A DNA stretch of 64,000 nt from contig JBBDHG010000003.1 in assembly GCA_037951165.1 (NCBI GenBank), positions 12,188,001 to 12,252,000 of the forward strand, given 5' to 3'. Both the position numbers and the translations under genes were made by a program. Shown here piece after piece: positions 13,901-28,900 of this stretch. The notes under the pieces were generated by a model that made no database searches, was not told where the DNA came from, and worked only from the letters and a program-made list of their open reading frames with translations. Position 1 is the first letter of the stretch, and each line of letters begins with the position of its first letter. The DNA is from Lophius americanus (taxonomy: Eukaryota > Chordata > Actinopteri > Lophiiformes > Lophiidae).

Positions 13901-16900
13901 GATTATGTTTGAAACACTTTATAAGTCATTAATGAGCATTTATAAGTAGCTTATAAAATAGCTGTCAATAATCAATATGAGCTCACTATTTTGGAAGCAA
14001 CTGGCCTCTGCTACCCATAATACGATATCTAACGAGTTATAGCAGCTTATTAATGATTCCTAACGAGTTCACAGCCTCATTAGTAAACTACTTATAAGCC
14101 ATTTATAAACCTTTAACCTGTTTTACTCATTTTTGATTTAAAGTTATGCATCACCAAGAAACACAGGTCCAAAACGGATTTGACTTGTTTTACATTTTAC
14201 CCCTTTTTTGAGATGTTGTTATTAAACAAGTAACCCCTAAAAATGTCTTTTTAAAGACATACAGCACACCTGCAAAGCCTCAATCGACCATCACCAAACA
14301 CACCATCCAATCAGGTGGTGTGTTCATGCTGCATTACTTTCCCATTATTTGTTTAGTAATAAACACATCTGCTGCTTTTTCAGCCTTACCACCACCACTA
14401 TCCCCCCAGCATGCACTTTCAGGTGAGGGGGTCAAGTTTTTACAAATCAACCTCTAGAATCAGCTGGTTACAATCAGTGCACAAGCAAAAGTCATTTATT
14501 TAAGTTTAACTGAAAATTAGTATTATTAGTCCCATGATTGACCTGATTTCAAGAATGTATACCTTCATCAACGATGAGCAATTAATAGTAAAACAGTTAT
14601 ATATAAAAAAAAATAAAATACTTTGAAGATAATTTCCTTACCATTCTTAAAATAGGGAAAGGAAATCTTTACTCTGCTGGGATATTATGCAAACCATCAT
14701 TGTACCTTGTTACTGGTTAAAACTAGCTCAATAATAGATTGAATATCTAAGGTTCTAAGAATATTTTTCTAATGTGAAACATGCTTCACAGGATTATTTT
14801 TCTTTCGAAACAAAAGTGCAGTGCATGAATTGTGTTATGCAAATCTTCTTACCTGTCGCTCTCGTCCCAGGATATACAGGACTGGTTGATGGTCCCCTGA
14901 AGGACAGGAAAATAAGACATACATGATCACCATGACAAAGGACCTCACATTAACGTCATATCCAACATCTGCTGTAGACCCAAGTCACTCACGTTGTAGA
15001 GGTGAGAGAACTCAACGACCACCGGTGCAGAGATTGAAGCAGGGGTGGGTTTGATGGTCACTGATAGAACCTTGGAGTTGAGGACTGTGCTGTTCCTAGT
15101 GGGAGAAAGATAAATATGAGTGGATTAACTAAAGAACTTTATGGTACAAACAATGGTAGCCAGCAGATGTTCAGTAGGTTAGGTCTTCACCGAGTGCAGC
15201 ATCTTATCTCAAGATGATTGTGATGACATTCCCTAGGAACTGTGGCTTTTGTGACAAATGTAATTGTTTTGGTGGACTGGATCCTCTTTAGTTGCACATA
15301 GTCCTTCATCATTTAGAGATAAGATAGTCTATGTCGGCTTTGGAGGAGGGCCTTAGCTTCTTTGGAGAATGCCCCCCCTCCACTGGCAAGCACCATGAGT
15401 TCAGTAGAAGACACTCAGGTCCCTGAGAACAGGGATGCTCTGGTCAGAAGGAGCTGCAGGACTGGCACCACCACCGAACGATGAGAAACCTCGTAGAACT
15501 TACTTTGATCTACTCGGGATCCAAGTAGGACCACTATCCCTGTTGGAATACGCAGTGAAAAGAAACACAAACGGAAATATGAAATAAGTCCTGATGGATG
15601 TGTAAACAGAGTCAGAGTTGTTCCAGTACAAGTAAGAAGTCGGTTTACAGTCATTCAAAACAAATGAACAAAAACCCCAAAAAGGTAGTTATTCCAATGC
15701 CTCTTAAACGTCATCCATGCCCCCCTCTGTTACCCCATGAGGGATTCCCCCCAAAACCCCTACTAGCTTTTCATTAAAAAAATAAACAGGCCCCCCCTGT
15801 GGTGCAGATGCTGCCAGTGCTTGGTATTTATTTGTTTTTCAACCAACAAAGTCAAACAACTTCCATTTTTATAATTCTGCCAAAGTCCGACTTTAGGTGA
15901 AATTTGACAGATATCGACTCACAGAAACCTGCAAGTCCGACCATCAGCAGCCTCACCAGATTGAACACTTCCTGCTGCTCTCAGACCTTTGTGGCGTTTG
16001 TAACATCCACAGTATGCCCCCATAACGACATCTTGATTCCTGCTTCCACGTCTCTGATAAATACTTCAATAACACACTGTGTGAAGTTGTTTTTTAGTCT
16101 TCCTGTCTGCCTTCGCTGTGATTGACGTCATCAATCAGCAGCCATCGATATTAATTAGAGGGTTCCATTTATTTTTTATGGACAGTAACGGGCCTTCCAT
16201 GGAGTCCCACCCCATTCGCACTGTTTTATAAATCAGAATATTGCTCGTATCACCACTGGGACCCCTTTGGCTCAACCTTCCACATCTATTCCAGCTTTGC
16301 CGCAGTCCTTTCTACTTCTGCAAGTCAGTTGGAATTGCCCCATCCATCACCAACACCCTCTTCCGGTCCTTGTCAACGACCACTATGTCTGGTGGGTTAG
16401 CCAGTAGCTGATTTTCTGTCTGGAACCAGAAGTCCCAAAGGATGTTATTCTCAATCACCTTAGGTGGTGCTTCCCAGCGGCACTTGGGGACGTCTGGTCC
16501 ATACTAGGCATATACGTTCCTGTAAACTATCCCAGCCACTTGGTTATGCCACTTAGTGCCACTTCCATGATGGCACTCTTCCTCTTGCAAGCCTGAGGCA
16601 GCAATATATATATATATACATATACATGTTCTATATATATATGGGAACGAAAGTGTATGCCTAGTGATCACAATTTGTCTCAATGGTAGAAATGCACATC
16701 CACAAAGATGTAATTAAGATACAAACTAAAAATGAAGTTGGGGAAAATGAACCACTGTTGTTATGCATTTAGTAAGTTCCTATTTTCCAGAGTTGCAGGA
16801 GAGAATAAACTCTGTAGTTGTTTATTAAAATAGATTGATGTAATATGTAATTCTGTCAGAGCAGAATGACATATGCCAGCATTTAAAGTGTAACAGCAAA

Positions 16901-19900
16901 CATCTAGTCTGTTTGGGAGTGAGCAGCAGTTGCCAGATGAACAATAAAATATGTAACAGACTAAATTGCCTCGGTGCTCAGCAGAGTGTTCGTGTTTTTG
17001 AGCAGGGAGAAGATCCTTTATGCAGAGCAAATCCTAAAGAATTGAGGTATCTAAGTAATCACATTATTAATGCTTTGTCTGTTGTCTCTGTCCGTTTGTC
17101 TCCGTTTCCCCTTTTTTTTTAAATTCATTTTAGGTATAGAACCTCCTTCCTTTATACCCTTAAAGCTAGGTACCAGATGAAAGGACACTCAAGAAATGTT
17201 GTGAGATGTCCGGAGCATTTCACCACATCCATATCAGTCTGTCAATGAATTATAATAGTGCAGAAAGGAGAAATTAGACATTTTAGAGATGCACAATGCT
17301 AGTAAATATGCTTAGAATTTTGTCTTACTATCTATGTCTTACTTTCTTTTCATTTGACTCCCTCAGGGATGGGTCAAATGTAGATAAATAATTTCACTAC
17401 GTTGTGATGTGTATGGCTGTATGTGATAAATAAAGGATTTCGTCATCTTCCTCCTTTCCTTTCATGATTCACTTATTGAGTTTCCAAATGTATTATTTTG
17501 TTCATTATCATTCAAATATAATGATTTCACACACCTTAGTCCATATCTATCTGTTTTTAACTTTTTTTCTGTCAGCAAGATTGCATGACATTTTACCGAG
17601 ATGTAGGTTTTGTCATAACCCAGGAGTGATAAGATTAGATTAGAAGAAAAACGCTTCTTTTTTTTTCTGAAATTAATTTCCACCTAATAATAATATCATC
17701 ATAATGTTTTCAAATTACAGGGGCATAGTTTCATGTCCAAGCAATTGTATACCAAGGTTACTCGGTAGGTTGTTGTAGCCTATATAAATAGTCCTGAAAT
17801 TAATACTACGTGTACATTCTATATTGTATATAGCTTCCTCTTAGAATGCATTTCAATTTCTGCTTTTCATAGGTCCTATTAATCATGTGGAATGAGACAA
17901 TCTGAAAACTGGAAGTACTGACAGCAAATGATTCCAGTCGACCAAACCCGTCCAGCAACCAATGCTACGTTTTACACTTCCTGCACCATCACTGTATCCT
18001 CCATGCACAATCGCCCCTTGTACCGTTCCTAAACACAATCAGTCAACAAAAATGGTTGTGTCATGTAGACTCTTGCCTTCAAATCATCTTGTATCAAATA
18101 CAAGAAAAGAGAAACAAGGATAAAAATAAAGAAATGAAAAGAGGGAGAGGAAATGAGAAATATGGTAAAAGAAAGGGCAATCACAATCACGTGGGAGTTG
18201 GTCGTGTGCTTTTACTAAATCACAATAATGACAAGCTCCTAACCAACACAGCCACCGCAATAGATAATAGGCTGCTCCTCACAGACGCACTCATGCATTC
18301 CAGTATGCACAAATAAACAAACACACACACACACACCCATACACACACACACACACACACACACAACCCTTCACAAAGGGTCAAAACCTACCTCTGAACC
18401 TACTTTAATTCTTCTTGTCTCGTTCTCTTAATGTGTGCAGCACGTTGTTTTATTCTCTGCTCCACCCCCCCTGGACTTTGAGCGGGGCATTTCATTAAAA
18501 ATAAATGGTATTGTACTGTACTTCTAGAGCGCTTTTCTAATCTGCCCGACCACTCAAAGCACTTTTACAACAAGAGTCAGCATTCACCCATTCACACAAG
18601 CATTCATACAGTGATGATAGAGGCTGCCATGCAAGGCGCCACATTTTCATCAGGAGTGGTAACCATTCACGCCATCACTCAAACACCAATGGAACAGGCA
18701 TTGGGAGCAGCTTGAAGTTCAGTATCTTGATCAAGAACACCTTGACTTGTGAACTGCAGGGGCCGAGGATTGAACCAGCGACCTTCAGATAAGTGGACAA
18801 CCGCCCTACAATCTGAGCCTTTGTTACTGCCTGTTCTTCTCCAGTACAAAACATCAATGGAACAAGGCACAACAGTACTCAAGGTTTAAGGAAAACTTGA
18901 TGTCTTAGTTATTTCCTGCCTGTAAATCTACTGACATCAGCAACAAAATCACTGAGTGTCTCTTAAATACTCTTAAACCGGTCATCTCCTGTGCCTTCCA
19001 CTTCAACGTCTCTGTTCAGCCCACTGAGTCCCCAGTTACACCCCAAGAGGAACATCTAAAGAATCAATCAACGTCAATAATGTTTCGAACACAGTTTCAA
19101 GAGTGCCACATTGTGACGTCATTACTCCAAACAGCTTTTTATTATATTTAATTTAAAGTATATTTGAAATGCTGTGAAACACGTTATGTCACCAAGACAT
19201 AATCATGTGGTTTTTGCATATCCTAAAACACAACATAACCTCCTTCATTGGCGGATATCGTAATAAAGCTGGTTGGAGCGATGATGTCACCGAGTGGCGA
19301 CAATGCTGTCTTGGAAGATGTAAATTTTTTGTTATCAATTGATAAATAAAAATTGTAATAAAAAAAAACTTAACAATGACAGCAGGGATCTTTATTAGGT
19401 ATAGCTGGAAGACAAGAGAGAATAATGACAGACGAAAGGCTCCAGAGTATTTTGAAGATACTGAGAGAGTTTCTTGTAGATTTAGAGGCTGACAATATAA
19501 ATAAGTGGACAAATCTGCATTAAAATATCCTGAATGAAGCCAGGTGATGGTGTCTGAACACAATTATGGCTACCCCCGATACTGTTGTGCCTTGCCGAAA
19601 GTTTGCGGTCCCTGGATGCTTTGAAGTTAGTTCTCTTAATCCCAGAGTGTTTCAAACCAGACACTTAAATACATCTGAACATATTCTTGAACAATTTAAT
19701 CCATGTCACCAAGTAACCCGTTTCATGTAATCCACGTCACTTGGAGACATGGATCCAGCAACCAATCTTTCCGTTGTAAGGCAGTTAGTAGTCTTACCTC
19801 TGCAGACTCAGGATGCTGCCCAGGTTTCGGTACAGAACGATGCCGGTGACAAATGTTGAGGACTCGTCTGCATCTGCGTTGAGGAGAGAGAGACAGACAC

Positions 19901-22900
19901 ACAGAGACAGGAGTGTGAAGGAGGGTGTTTGGAGACACTGAGGGATGGAGTCAGCAGTGTGGTCTGCTGTGGAGGAGAATGCAGGTCAGCCATGCTGTCT
20001 CCACTCATCCAGCCCTCGAGAGCTCTTTACACTGGAGCTGGCCTACATGACTAGTCAGCTATAAACACAGCCTCTTGCAAAGCTTTACACAAGCAAACAC
20101 ACAGATGCGTGCATGCTCAACCGGCACGGCTTATTTCCATAATCTCAAAGGTGGAAGCTGAAGACAGCACAACCTGAAAATTCAACAATCGTGACAAGTA
20201 TCTGGGATCCACTAATAACATTTGCCCCTGCTTTTGATGGCTTTATCGGTTGATTGATGGCAACATTTCAGATTCAGTAAGGGAAATTCAGAAAATTCCC
20301 TTTCTATTCATTTGGTGATACAACAACTGTGTCACGTAGCTCCCCAGGTTTGGATACCCTTCTGAGGAACAGTTAGTGCTAAATAGTAACTAAGTACAAT
20401 CAAGCAAGTACTGTACTTACATACAAAGCTGAGGTAGTCGTACTTTACTAGATGTATGTGATGCTCTTTTATACATCTAGTCTCCTATATCTCAGTTTGT
20501 TCTCCACCACATTTATTGGACAGCTGTAGTTACTAGTTACTTTTCTGTTTTTAAATATTCTACTCTGAAAAGTATTTTAAAAAAAAGATCTTCAACCCTT
20601 TTTTTTGGAATATGTGGTTTTCACGGACCAGCAGTACCATAAAACAACTACGAGGATCGTATAGAGTAAACTACTGTACTGAATAAAGTAATTAGATTAC
20701 TTCAATACATCTAAAGTATTAATATAGGTTTAAACATTAATGCAGCAGAAAAATTGATAAATAAAAAATCCTATACAATATGATTTTACTGGTTGTATTA
20801 CGTCACTCGCTCCTCCTGCTTGTGTTCTCTTGCGCTGTGAATGTCTGCCCCACCCAATGAAGTTCACCTTTTGGACTGTAGTCTGCTTGACCACTCAAAG
20901 CGCATTAAAATATGAGCAATCCTACAAGGTTGTATCAGACTTAAAAAACATTCATTCATTAATTTACTTATCATAACAATGTGGGAGATGGACAATCATT
21001 TGGAGGTATCGTTGGAAATGTACCAATTCACTGAAATGGAGATAATATGTTTGGAAAAATCTGATATCAGACATAGCAAACGTTATATAAAGCTATGCAT
21101 CATGTCACAAGAATGGAGAACGGAGACAAATATTTAATGAACATACTGCTGGCGGATGGAAATCACAGTGGATATTTACGGAAGGGACAAGACGACCTCA
21201 TCCATCAATCATAAAGAATTCTCTTCATACTGGGAAAAATGGCTTAAATACACAACACCCCACAGATAGGACATTATATCTACAAAGGACTAGACCTAGA
21301 GCTAGACCTAAGCCAACATCCCTGACAGTAAGTGTATATCCCAGAAAAGTCCCCAATCCCCAGCCTTTGTATCAGCGACCCCTCAGATTGAACTCCTCAA
21401 ATTAAATGTGGAAGTTATGTTCAAAACACCTTGGGTTTTTTTTGCAAAGAAAGCTCCTCCTAGTGGATCCTAGTGGTGAATATCAACTTTTAGAGTAAAA
21501 TATGATGTATAAGATAAATCGCCATTAATCCATTCACATGCACCGAAGTTTGCAAAATCGGACTAACAATAAGGAGGTTATGGTTGAAAAACAGTTATAT
21601 TCATGAGTGAGTAAAATATGAAATATTAGAATATATATATATATATTATATATAAATATATATTATTTTTTACAATATATATAGAATATATATCTACTTG
21701 AGTCCATTCATACTTTCCAAATTTGGACTAAATGAGACCAACGCTTGAGAAATTAGGGGCAAAAACTTTTTGAAGTTAAAGCCCTCCCTAGTGCCAGAAA
21801 TATAAAACTGACATTTCCAAAATAAATCCACTTCTTCTTGCATTAAGGTCTAAATTTGTATAAAATAGGAAAATAATCCTGACATAGTTTTCGAGTTTTT
21901 GTAATAAAACAGTGTTTTTCATGAAAAAAAAGCTCCCTCTAGTGGGTAAAATATGGTCCACTAGAGTGAAATATTATACTTATGAAATTCATCTCCTCGT
22001 CTCGATTAATATACACCAAATTTGGACAAAATGGGACATGCGTTTGACAAAATTATTGGACTGACAATTTTGGAAATTTTTGTGGGTACAAACATTTAAA
22101 ATCATCCATGATATAGTTTTTGAGTTATCAGGATAACTAAAGGATAACGGATAAATGTGAAATTTCTGGCATTTCCTTAAGGTTATATTAAATTTTGTTG
22201 ATGTTACGCGGTTCTCAGCATTTAAAATAAAATAAAATACTAAACCGTTTTGGAGAAGTGACCTCACAATCTGGCTTTGGCTGCATCTTAGATGTTTCTT
22301 GAGACAGTAAGTGGGGGCTCAGTGGGCTGAACAGGGACGCTGAAGTGGATGGCTCAGGCAACAGCCTGCTACAGAGTATTTGAGAGATACTCAGAGAGTT
22401 TGTTGAGTTGTCAGTATATTTAGAGGCTGGAAAAAACTCAAAAATAAACTAAGAAATCTGCATGAATGTTCCATATTCTACTGTACCGTTGTGTCTGAAC
22501 GCAGGTTTGCACCCTCTGATCGCTATTTTGTATCTCATAATTGTTTTGTTTCTCAATTCTTATATTTTTCTTTTGAACTTCTGAGGATCACTACACCGAG
22601 ACTCGTGATGGATTTAGATTCATGATAATTTGACAGAGATGCTTGTTTACACCTTTGTCTTTTTAGATAACCTTGAGTTCTTTGAAAGCCATTTGATTAC
22701 TAGTATTACAAACAGAGGGGCATCTACTGGTTGATACTGGTTTCTGAATCTCTATACAGCAAACCTCTCCATCAGGAGATTGTTTTCAAGCCTAATGCTG
22801 GTCTACATGAAGGCACAGATAGATCAGGGGCGGGGAGAAATCATTTCCCCCTTCTGCTGAGTCTAAACAATAACATCAACAAAAGTCTTCCATCTGCCAG

Positions 22901-25900
22901 TCCATCTGAAAACATCAAGCTTCTCTGCTCCAGCTCACTGCCTGAGAGCAGGAAGTTGCGTGCGAGGCAGCTAAAAGTGGCTGCAGGTTCCAGTCCACAG
23001 CTGAGCTCCCATGGGCATCAGGGGGGACCAGGAAAGACGTGTTTGTGTGTGTGTATGTGTTTGTATGATGGGGATGAAGTATTATGCATCATGCTCAGCT
23101 CTTGTTGAGTGTGTGAGCTCAACAAGAGCAAGCCTGGAGGGACTTTAAGCATTATTCAAGAAGTCAAATGTTTGAGCGTGAGAACTGAGATACCTCTGAG
23201 CGTTCATCTGTCCATCTTTGTATAATTCCCTCTATACTATTAGTCTATGTCTACATGTGTTGGAATGTGAATTTGCTCATATTCAGGTTTGGGTGACACA
23301 AGCATTGTTTTTGTCTCACCTTTATGACTGCTCACCGGCTGGGTCAGGTGCAGCTAAAAAAGATCTGTATGAGAATAATAACTCAGAGCAAAGCTGCAGG
23401 ACTTCTCCCTTCTCTGTCCATCAGGTGTGAGCTAGAAGACAGGGCTCAGAGTCTAGGCTCGGTTTGCAGCAAACTTTTCGGTTTCTTTTGGTATAACTGT
23501 CTGTGTTCATAAATAAATCATGAGACCAATCTGGTCATCGCACCAGACAGGCGAGTAGGAGATACATGGTTAGACACAAGCCCAGGAAATATGGGAAACA
23601 AGGTGTAGATCTGTGATATTTAGGGCCATGACTATGTGGAAATAGCTGCCAAAAATCATTCTTGAAGCAGGTATTGAGGCCAGTTTAAAGACTCTCCTTA
23701 ACTATTCAAGTTCTTGCTCAAACGCTTGGTTGAACACACTTGTTTTACTTGTCAGAAAAAGTGTCCTACTTGACTGAACCTGTTTATAATATAGCCCAGT
23801 GGTAGCATAGGTATGCCACAGAGTAAGGGGCCAAGGGTGGAGCCCTGAGGGACACCCGGTAAAGCCACTGAGGAGGAGGCTATAAAGAGAGTCCTGTCCG
23901 ATAAATTTATTTTTTTTGGCACATGAAAGGATAAGAGAACATACCTAAGATCATTATTTAATTTGATACAATCAAAAAACAATCTAATAAGGTTCAAAGA
24001 GTTTTCTGAAATCATTCTTTTAAAAAAGTTTCAGTTAAGCTAAATGGAATGAATTATATTTCATGAAATGAATAATTTCATCATGAAGTTTAAACTAAAT
24101 TATTATTATTTTTATTTTTTCACTGTTTAAACACTTCTTTGACAAAACAATTTGTCATTTTATAGTTAATTTAGAGTGTCTAAGATATTAAATTAATGGA
24201 TCCCCAAAGCAATAAAATATTTCATTTAATTTTTTCTTGTTGAGAACATTAAAGGGTTTAAAAAGCACAACAGCGATAATATTACTATATGCCTGAAAAT
24301 TCGGATATTATGGAATCATCATCACTGAACGTCCTTTTTTTTGGCACAATAACTCAAAAATGATTCGGTGGATTATTTTCAAATTTTATACCGACATACG
24401 TTAAAACGATGAAGATACACTTCTCAAACTAGGGGGAGATTTATCCCTAAAAGTTATTTGGCTATAATTTCACAACAGTTTAGTCCAAATTTATTGAATA
24501 TGAATCAGCGCGTGGATATTTATTATGTTTGTATCATGCTTTACTGTAGTAGTTCATATTTTAATCACCAGAGGGAGCTTTTTTTATGAAAAAAAAAATG
24601 GTTTGTGGACTATTTAAAAAACGTTTTTAGCTTTTATTTTAGTATAACAAAATACTTTGGACATAAACTGACATTTCATTTGATGAGTCCAATCAGGGGT
24701 ATTGTGTGTTTTTATACGTTTTGTTGTGGACCCAGGGAAGAGCAGCCTCTATCTTACTGGCAGCTACTAGGGATCAAAATGTAAAAAAAAATACATATAT
24801 GCAAGTAGTCAGCCTCAAGTACCTGTCCTCAGATGGCCTCATAGCATGAAATTATAAAGCACAGTCTAACTCCATGTTCAACACACTTCAGCTTGCATGG
24901 AGGCTTTTATCACACTGAGGCTCTATTCCGGCAGTGTGTGGTGAGAAGTGGACTACAAAACCTCCAAAAGCGCCGTTCTTATGTTAAATTCTCCATTACC
25001 ACCTAACAGTGACACATGCGCCGAGAATAGAGGAAACATCATCCATCTTTAACTTCGTCTCCGTCTCTCTTTCTGATATTATTTTGATTATATATATATA
25101 TGAACCTCTGTGTTTATGCTCACTCTGACTTTTAACTCGTCCTTCTCGACTTGGCCCATAATCAGACATCTAACAATATTTTTTACAGTGCAATATTTGT
25201 TATTGTGCATAATGTTAATTTCAATATAAATGTTGATTTATTTCACTGTGAAAGGTTTTAGTATGTGCGTATACCTCCCCCCTGATAGACATTGGTGTCA
25301 TTTTGCAGTCAAAATCCCTCTCTGGAGTCAAAATCCCATTTTAGATTTAAATTTAAAAATTTTAATAAATAAATACTATCGGGAAAAGATAGAAACATTG
25401 GTATTTTTGGTGTGAAGTCACAGATTACTAACACAAAGTAACAGGTATGGAATCAATGGTATTGTTACAATGTTACTGACAATGAAAATGAATTATTTTA
25501 GGTCTTGCCTGTCCTCAGTCACCAGGATTATGCAAATTCACCAGATAGATGTGAGGCTATTTTAAGTTTACCTTGGGTCCGCAATTCAGGCGAGGCATGT
25601 ATTTAAATCAGAGCTTAAAGGAGCCTTTAAGCAGCAACGACATCAACAACAGAATGTGAAGCAATGATTGAAAAATATCAGTATGTCTCCAATTTAGTTA
25701 GTCTTATTTCCTACATTTGCCTGAATAATAATGCCCTGCTTGATGGTACTTGGAACAGAAGCAGCACGTGATTAAGCATAGCATCTAGGGAAGCGTCACT
25801 GGTGATTACTGCTTCCTGCATTATTAAGCAACACGCCAAGTGTGTCCCACAGTTAAACTGTTTAAGGTTCCCTGTTGAGTTTTAGGTCTCTTTTAGGGCA

Positions 25901-28900
25901 ATTGTGCTTTATTTCCAAGGGAAAGTCCCAATTTGACCCCATTTGACTCACAAGGATACAAGACACAAGTTCTTCCAGTTATTTCACACTAAAAATTCAA
26001 CTGGTGACTGTACTTGCTGCGATTCAACAACAATGGCACTAACGAAACAGTCTGCTCTGAAATAAACGATTTCTACCGTTAAGAGTCGGGGAGCGCCATT
26101 AGATACGCTCATGTCTTTAATCTGTTCTGCTCATTGGTTATTTTAAGTTTGTGCTACTGATCAAGTTGTTTGAGCTCAACAGGTTTTATTTGAATTAAAG
26201 TAATTAGATCATTAGTACATAAAGACAGACCAAAATGTTTAATTAACATTTCAAAAAAAAAAAACATTTAGTTAGTTGGAAATATTTTCTCGTAGAAGTT
26301 ATGTTGGGCTAATTGATTCATTTGTGTTGGATTAATTCTATTTAGTAGGGTATTATTACTACGGCAAAATTAGTTGGACCAACCTAAATCTCTAAGTTGA
26401 CTCAACCCAATTCAATTATGTTGACCCAACCCAAGCACATTTAATTAGACTAAAATCATTGCTTGATGTAAACAAAAACGTTTAATCAAGTAGAACTACT
26501 TTCCATATTTTTCTTATTAATTAAGCTCATTAAAGAGTATTAGGTTCTTTTGACTGGTTTCCTGTTTTTTAACACATCCTTTTTAACAGTTCAGCTCATG
26601 TTATTTTAAGTTAAGTTTTCCTCCTGTTACTATGCGTGAGTACACAAAAAACAAAAAATATCAATATGTCTATCCTTTCCTGATTTTTTTCTTTAAGATA
26701 AATAAAGCCTATGACATCATTATAGTACAGTAACACCTCGACACAAAACAATCAATTAATTTGCTCAGAAACTCTTTGATAACTATTGTTTCAAAACTGG
26801 TAGAAATACCACAGAGCAGATGTTATTTTACATAACCGAGCCAAACCAGTGTAATTCTTATGCCAGTTTCAAGCCTAGGTCAATGGGAAGAGTTGCGTCA
26901 GAAAGAGCATCCGGCGTAAAACCTATGTGAAATAGGTTTGCCGAATACAAAACCGATTTCTAAACTGGATTGGTTGGGGCGGGGGTTAACAAATACTGGT
27001 ACTGCCAACCGCTGTAAATGTCGATGGGAGATGCGTAAATCCAGGGGAGGACAGATCCTCTTCACAGATTGTCGCCCCGAAAATAATATAATTATAATAG
27101 ACAACCATATAATATAGTATAATTATAATAATTAATAATAATATAGTAAATAATAATAATTTTTTATTGAAAGTGCTTAATTAGATTAACTGGCGCAAAC
27201 AAAAGACCACCGATTGTATCCCCCCTGCGCGTCTTAGCTCAGTGGTTTAGTCCAAATGGGAAGAATACAGCTGGTTTGAAGGCGCACACATCTACTAGCA
27301 ACCGAGTAATTCCAGGCGCTCCAGATGTGCAGGAAGGAATTGACGAAGGAAAGTTTTCTTAAAACAAAGGATGTGTAAAACATTTTCACATTTTTCTTAC
27401 CAAAAACCTACTTTTGTGTGTGTATCTACTGTATTTGGCTGAAAACACATGCCCCCTGACATTGGACTAAAAGCAGGACGCACCCTGAACAAGTCAGCAT
27501 TTCATCACAAGGGTGACAAACAAAGAAACCGACAATGATTATATTCACGCCTAAGGGCAGTTTAGAGTCGCTGATTCACTTCTATCAAAAGGTTTTGGTC
27601 GATCACTAAAGGTCAAAGTTTTGGAGGCGCATCTTATACCTCAGAGGACCATAGTAGCGGGCTTGAATCCACCAATATCAATTTCTCTTTCACTGCGCAC
27701 AAACTAATAAATATCACCGGCAATACGCCCAAATCATCACAATAAAGGAATGAAGTGCTTTCAGGATGTTTTTGGTGTCACTAGGAAAAGGGTTCAGAGT
27801 CTGGGACACTGAGGCATAAAGTCTCAGGTGAGTGTGTCAGCTCACGCTTTGTCACTCGGCTTTCAAGTCCCTATTATTTTATTTCTAAAAAGCGACTGGC
27901 GACTCTGATCATGCTAAAGTGTGAACAACAAATCAAATCAAAGAATTGTTCTCTGTTGACATGGGCAGACAGAGAAGCTGACGTAGTTGTCTGCAGCACG
28001 TTGCATTGAGATATACTGCGTGATGAGGACTATTCTGTAACTTTCAGTTTCCAGCGAAGGAGAATTGGAACGTCACCGTCATCAAAATGTGTTCAAAATG
28101 AATCTTCTAAAATGTAGTTTTTGGTGAGAAACTTAATTAAAAAATTTTGAAGGAGAAATCTGTTGAGGTTTTCATGACTATATCAAATCAATATTAGAGA
28201 GGGAATTGGGAAAAATGTTTTTTTATGTATGTTATGCATTCACTAAACATATATTTGTCAGTTAAACTTAAAAAAGTTACTAAAATTCTGAGTTTTAACA
28301 TTACACAAATAAGTCAATGCAAAAAATATGTTGTTCAGAAAACATCAATTATGAGTTGCTGTTTACAGAAAAACTGCTTTTTGTTGATGTTTTGTTCTGT
28401 AGGATGAAAAAACATTCAGAGTTAAATACCTTCAAACCACTGAGCAAATCAACTATCAGAACCATATAAATGCAATGAAATATTTATACTGAAATATAAA
28501 TGTAGAAAGTTTTGCTCGTAATCTAAAGGTAATCAGGGGTCCCTAATGTTCACTGGTAAGAAAAAAATCAGAACATTTTTGTCTAAAGATGAAAAATGTG
28601 TCACTTTACAGTGAAACACAGGTCTTAGTTCTTCTTTGTTATTATTACATTTCAGAATAAAATTGTCAAAACGGCTTTATAATTTTTCTGTCTTAGGTTG
28701 AAATGCAACCAATGTTATTAAATGGGTACATAATATTGTCTGAAATTGATCGAAGGCCCCTGAATCGAATTGAACCGTAATCGTGGCAAAGTTTGTGATA
28801 GCGGCAGATATAGTTTTGTTGTCCAATGAATTGGTTGTATCATGTTGGAACTGGTGATTTACACATAGTAAAATGTTTGGCTGTGACATAAATCCAGAGT

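Larger units (their letters stand above)
1621..14852 (-). other. adgrb1 13.2-kb intron between the two GPS exons
   Basis: Large intron splitting the GPS motif. It holds a microsatellite at the acceptor, an RTE LINE relic within a low-complexity tract, LINE and Tc1 tails, a long (TA)n, small non-autonomous repeats and several repeat-poor stretches (about 7880-8170, 10090-10560, 11885-12250, 12880-13140). No further exon was found. Confidence 0.75.
15096..19797 (-). other. adgrb1 4.7-kb intron
   Basis: Contains a LINE C-terminal relic (16290-16600), an (AC)n tract and a teleost short interspersed repeat (18508-18830). 15180-15660 is moderately complex and unassigned. No exon was seen. Confidence 0.7.

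Noticed and set aside
22731..23108. 125-codon plus-strand frame.
   Set aside because: Low-complexity tail (CVCMCLYD) from a GT run and no recognisable domain; antisense intron sequence.
23098..23129. 12-bp inverted repeat (GCTCTTGTTGAG) with 8-base loop.
   Set aside because: Real but short; expected by chance in 64 kb of AT-rich DNA and not linked to any feature.
27228..27295. Possible tRNA gene.
   Set aside because: Good A-box-like but poor B-box-like block, and no cloverleaf; kept only as a low-confidence SINE-head fragment.
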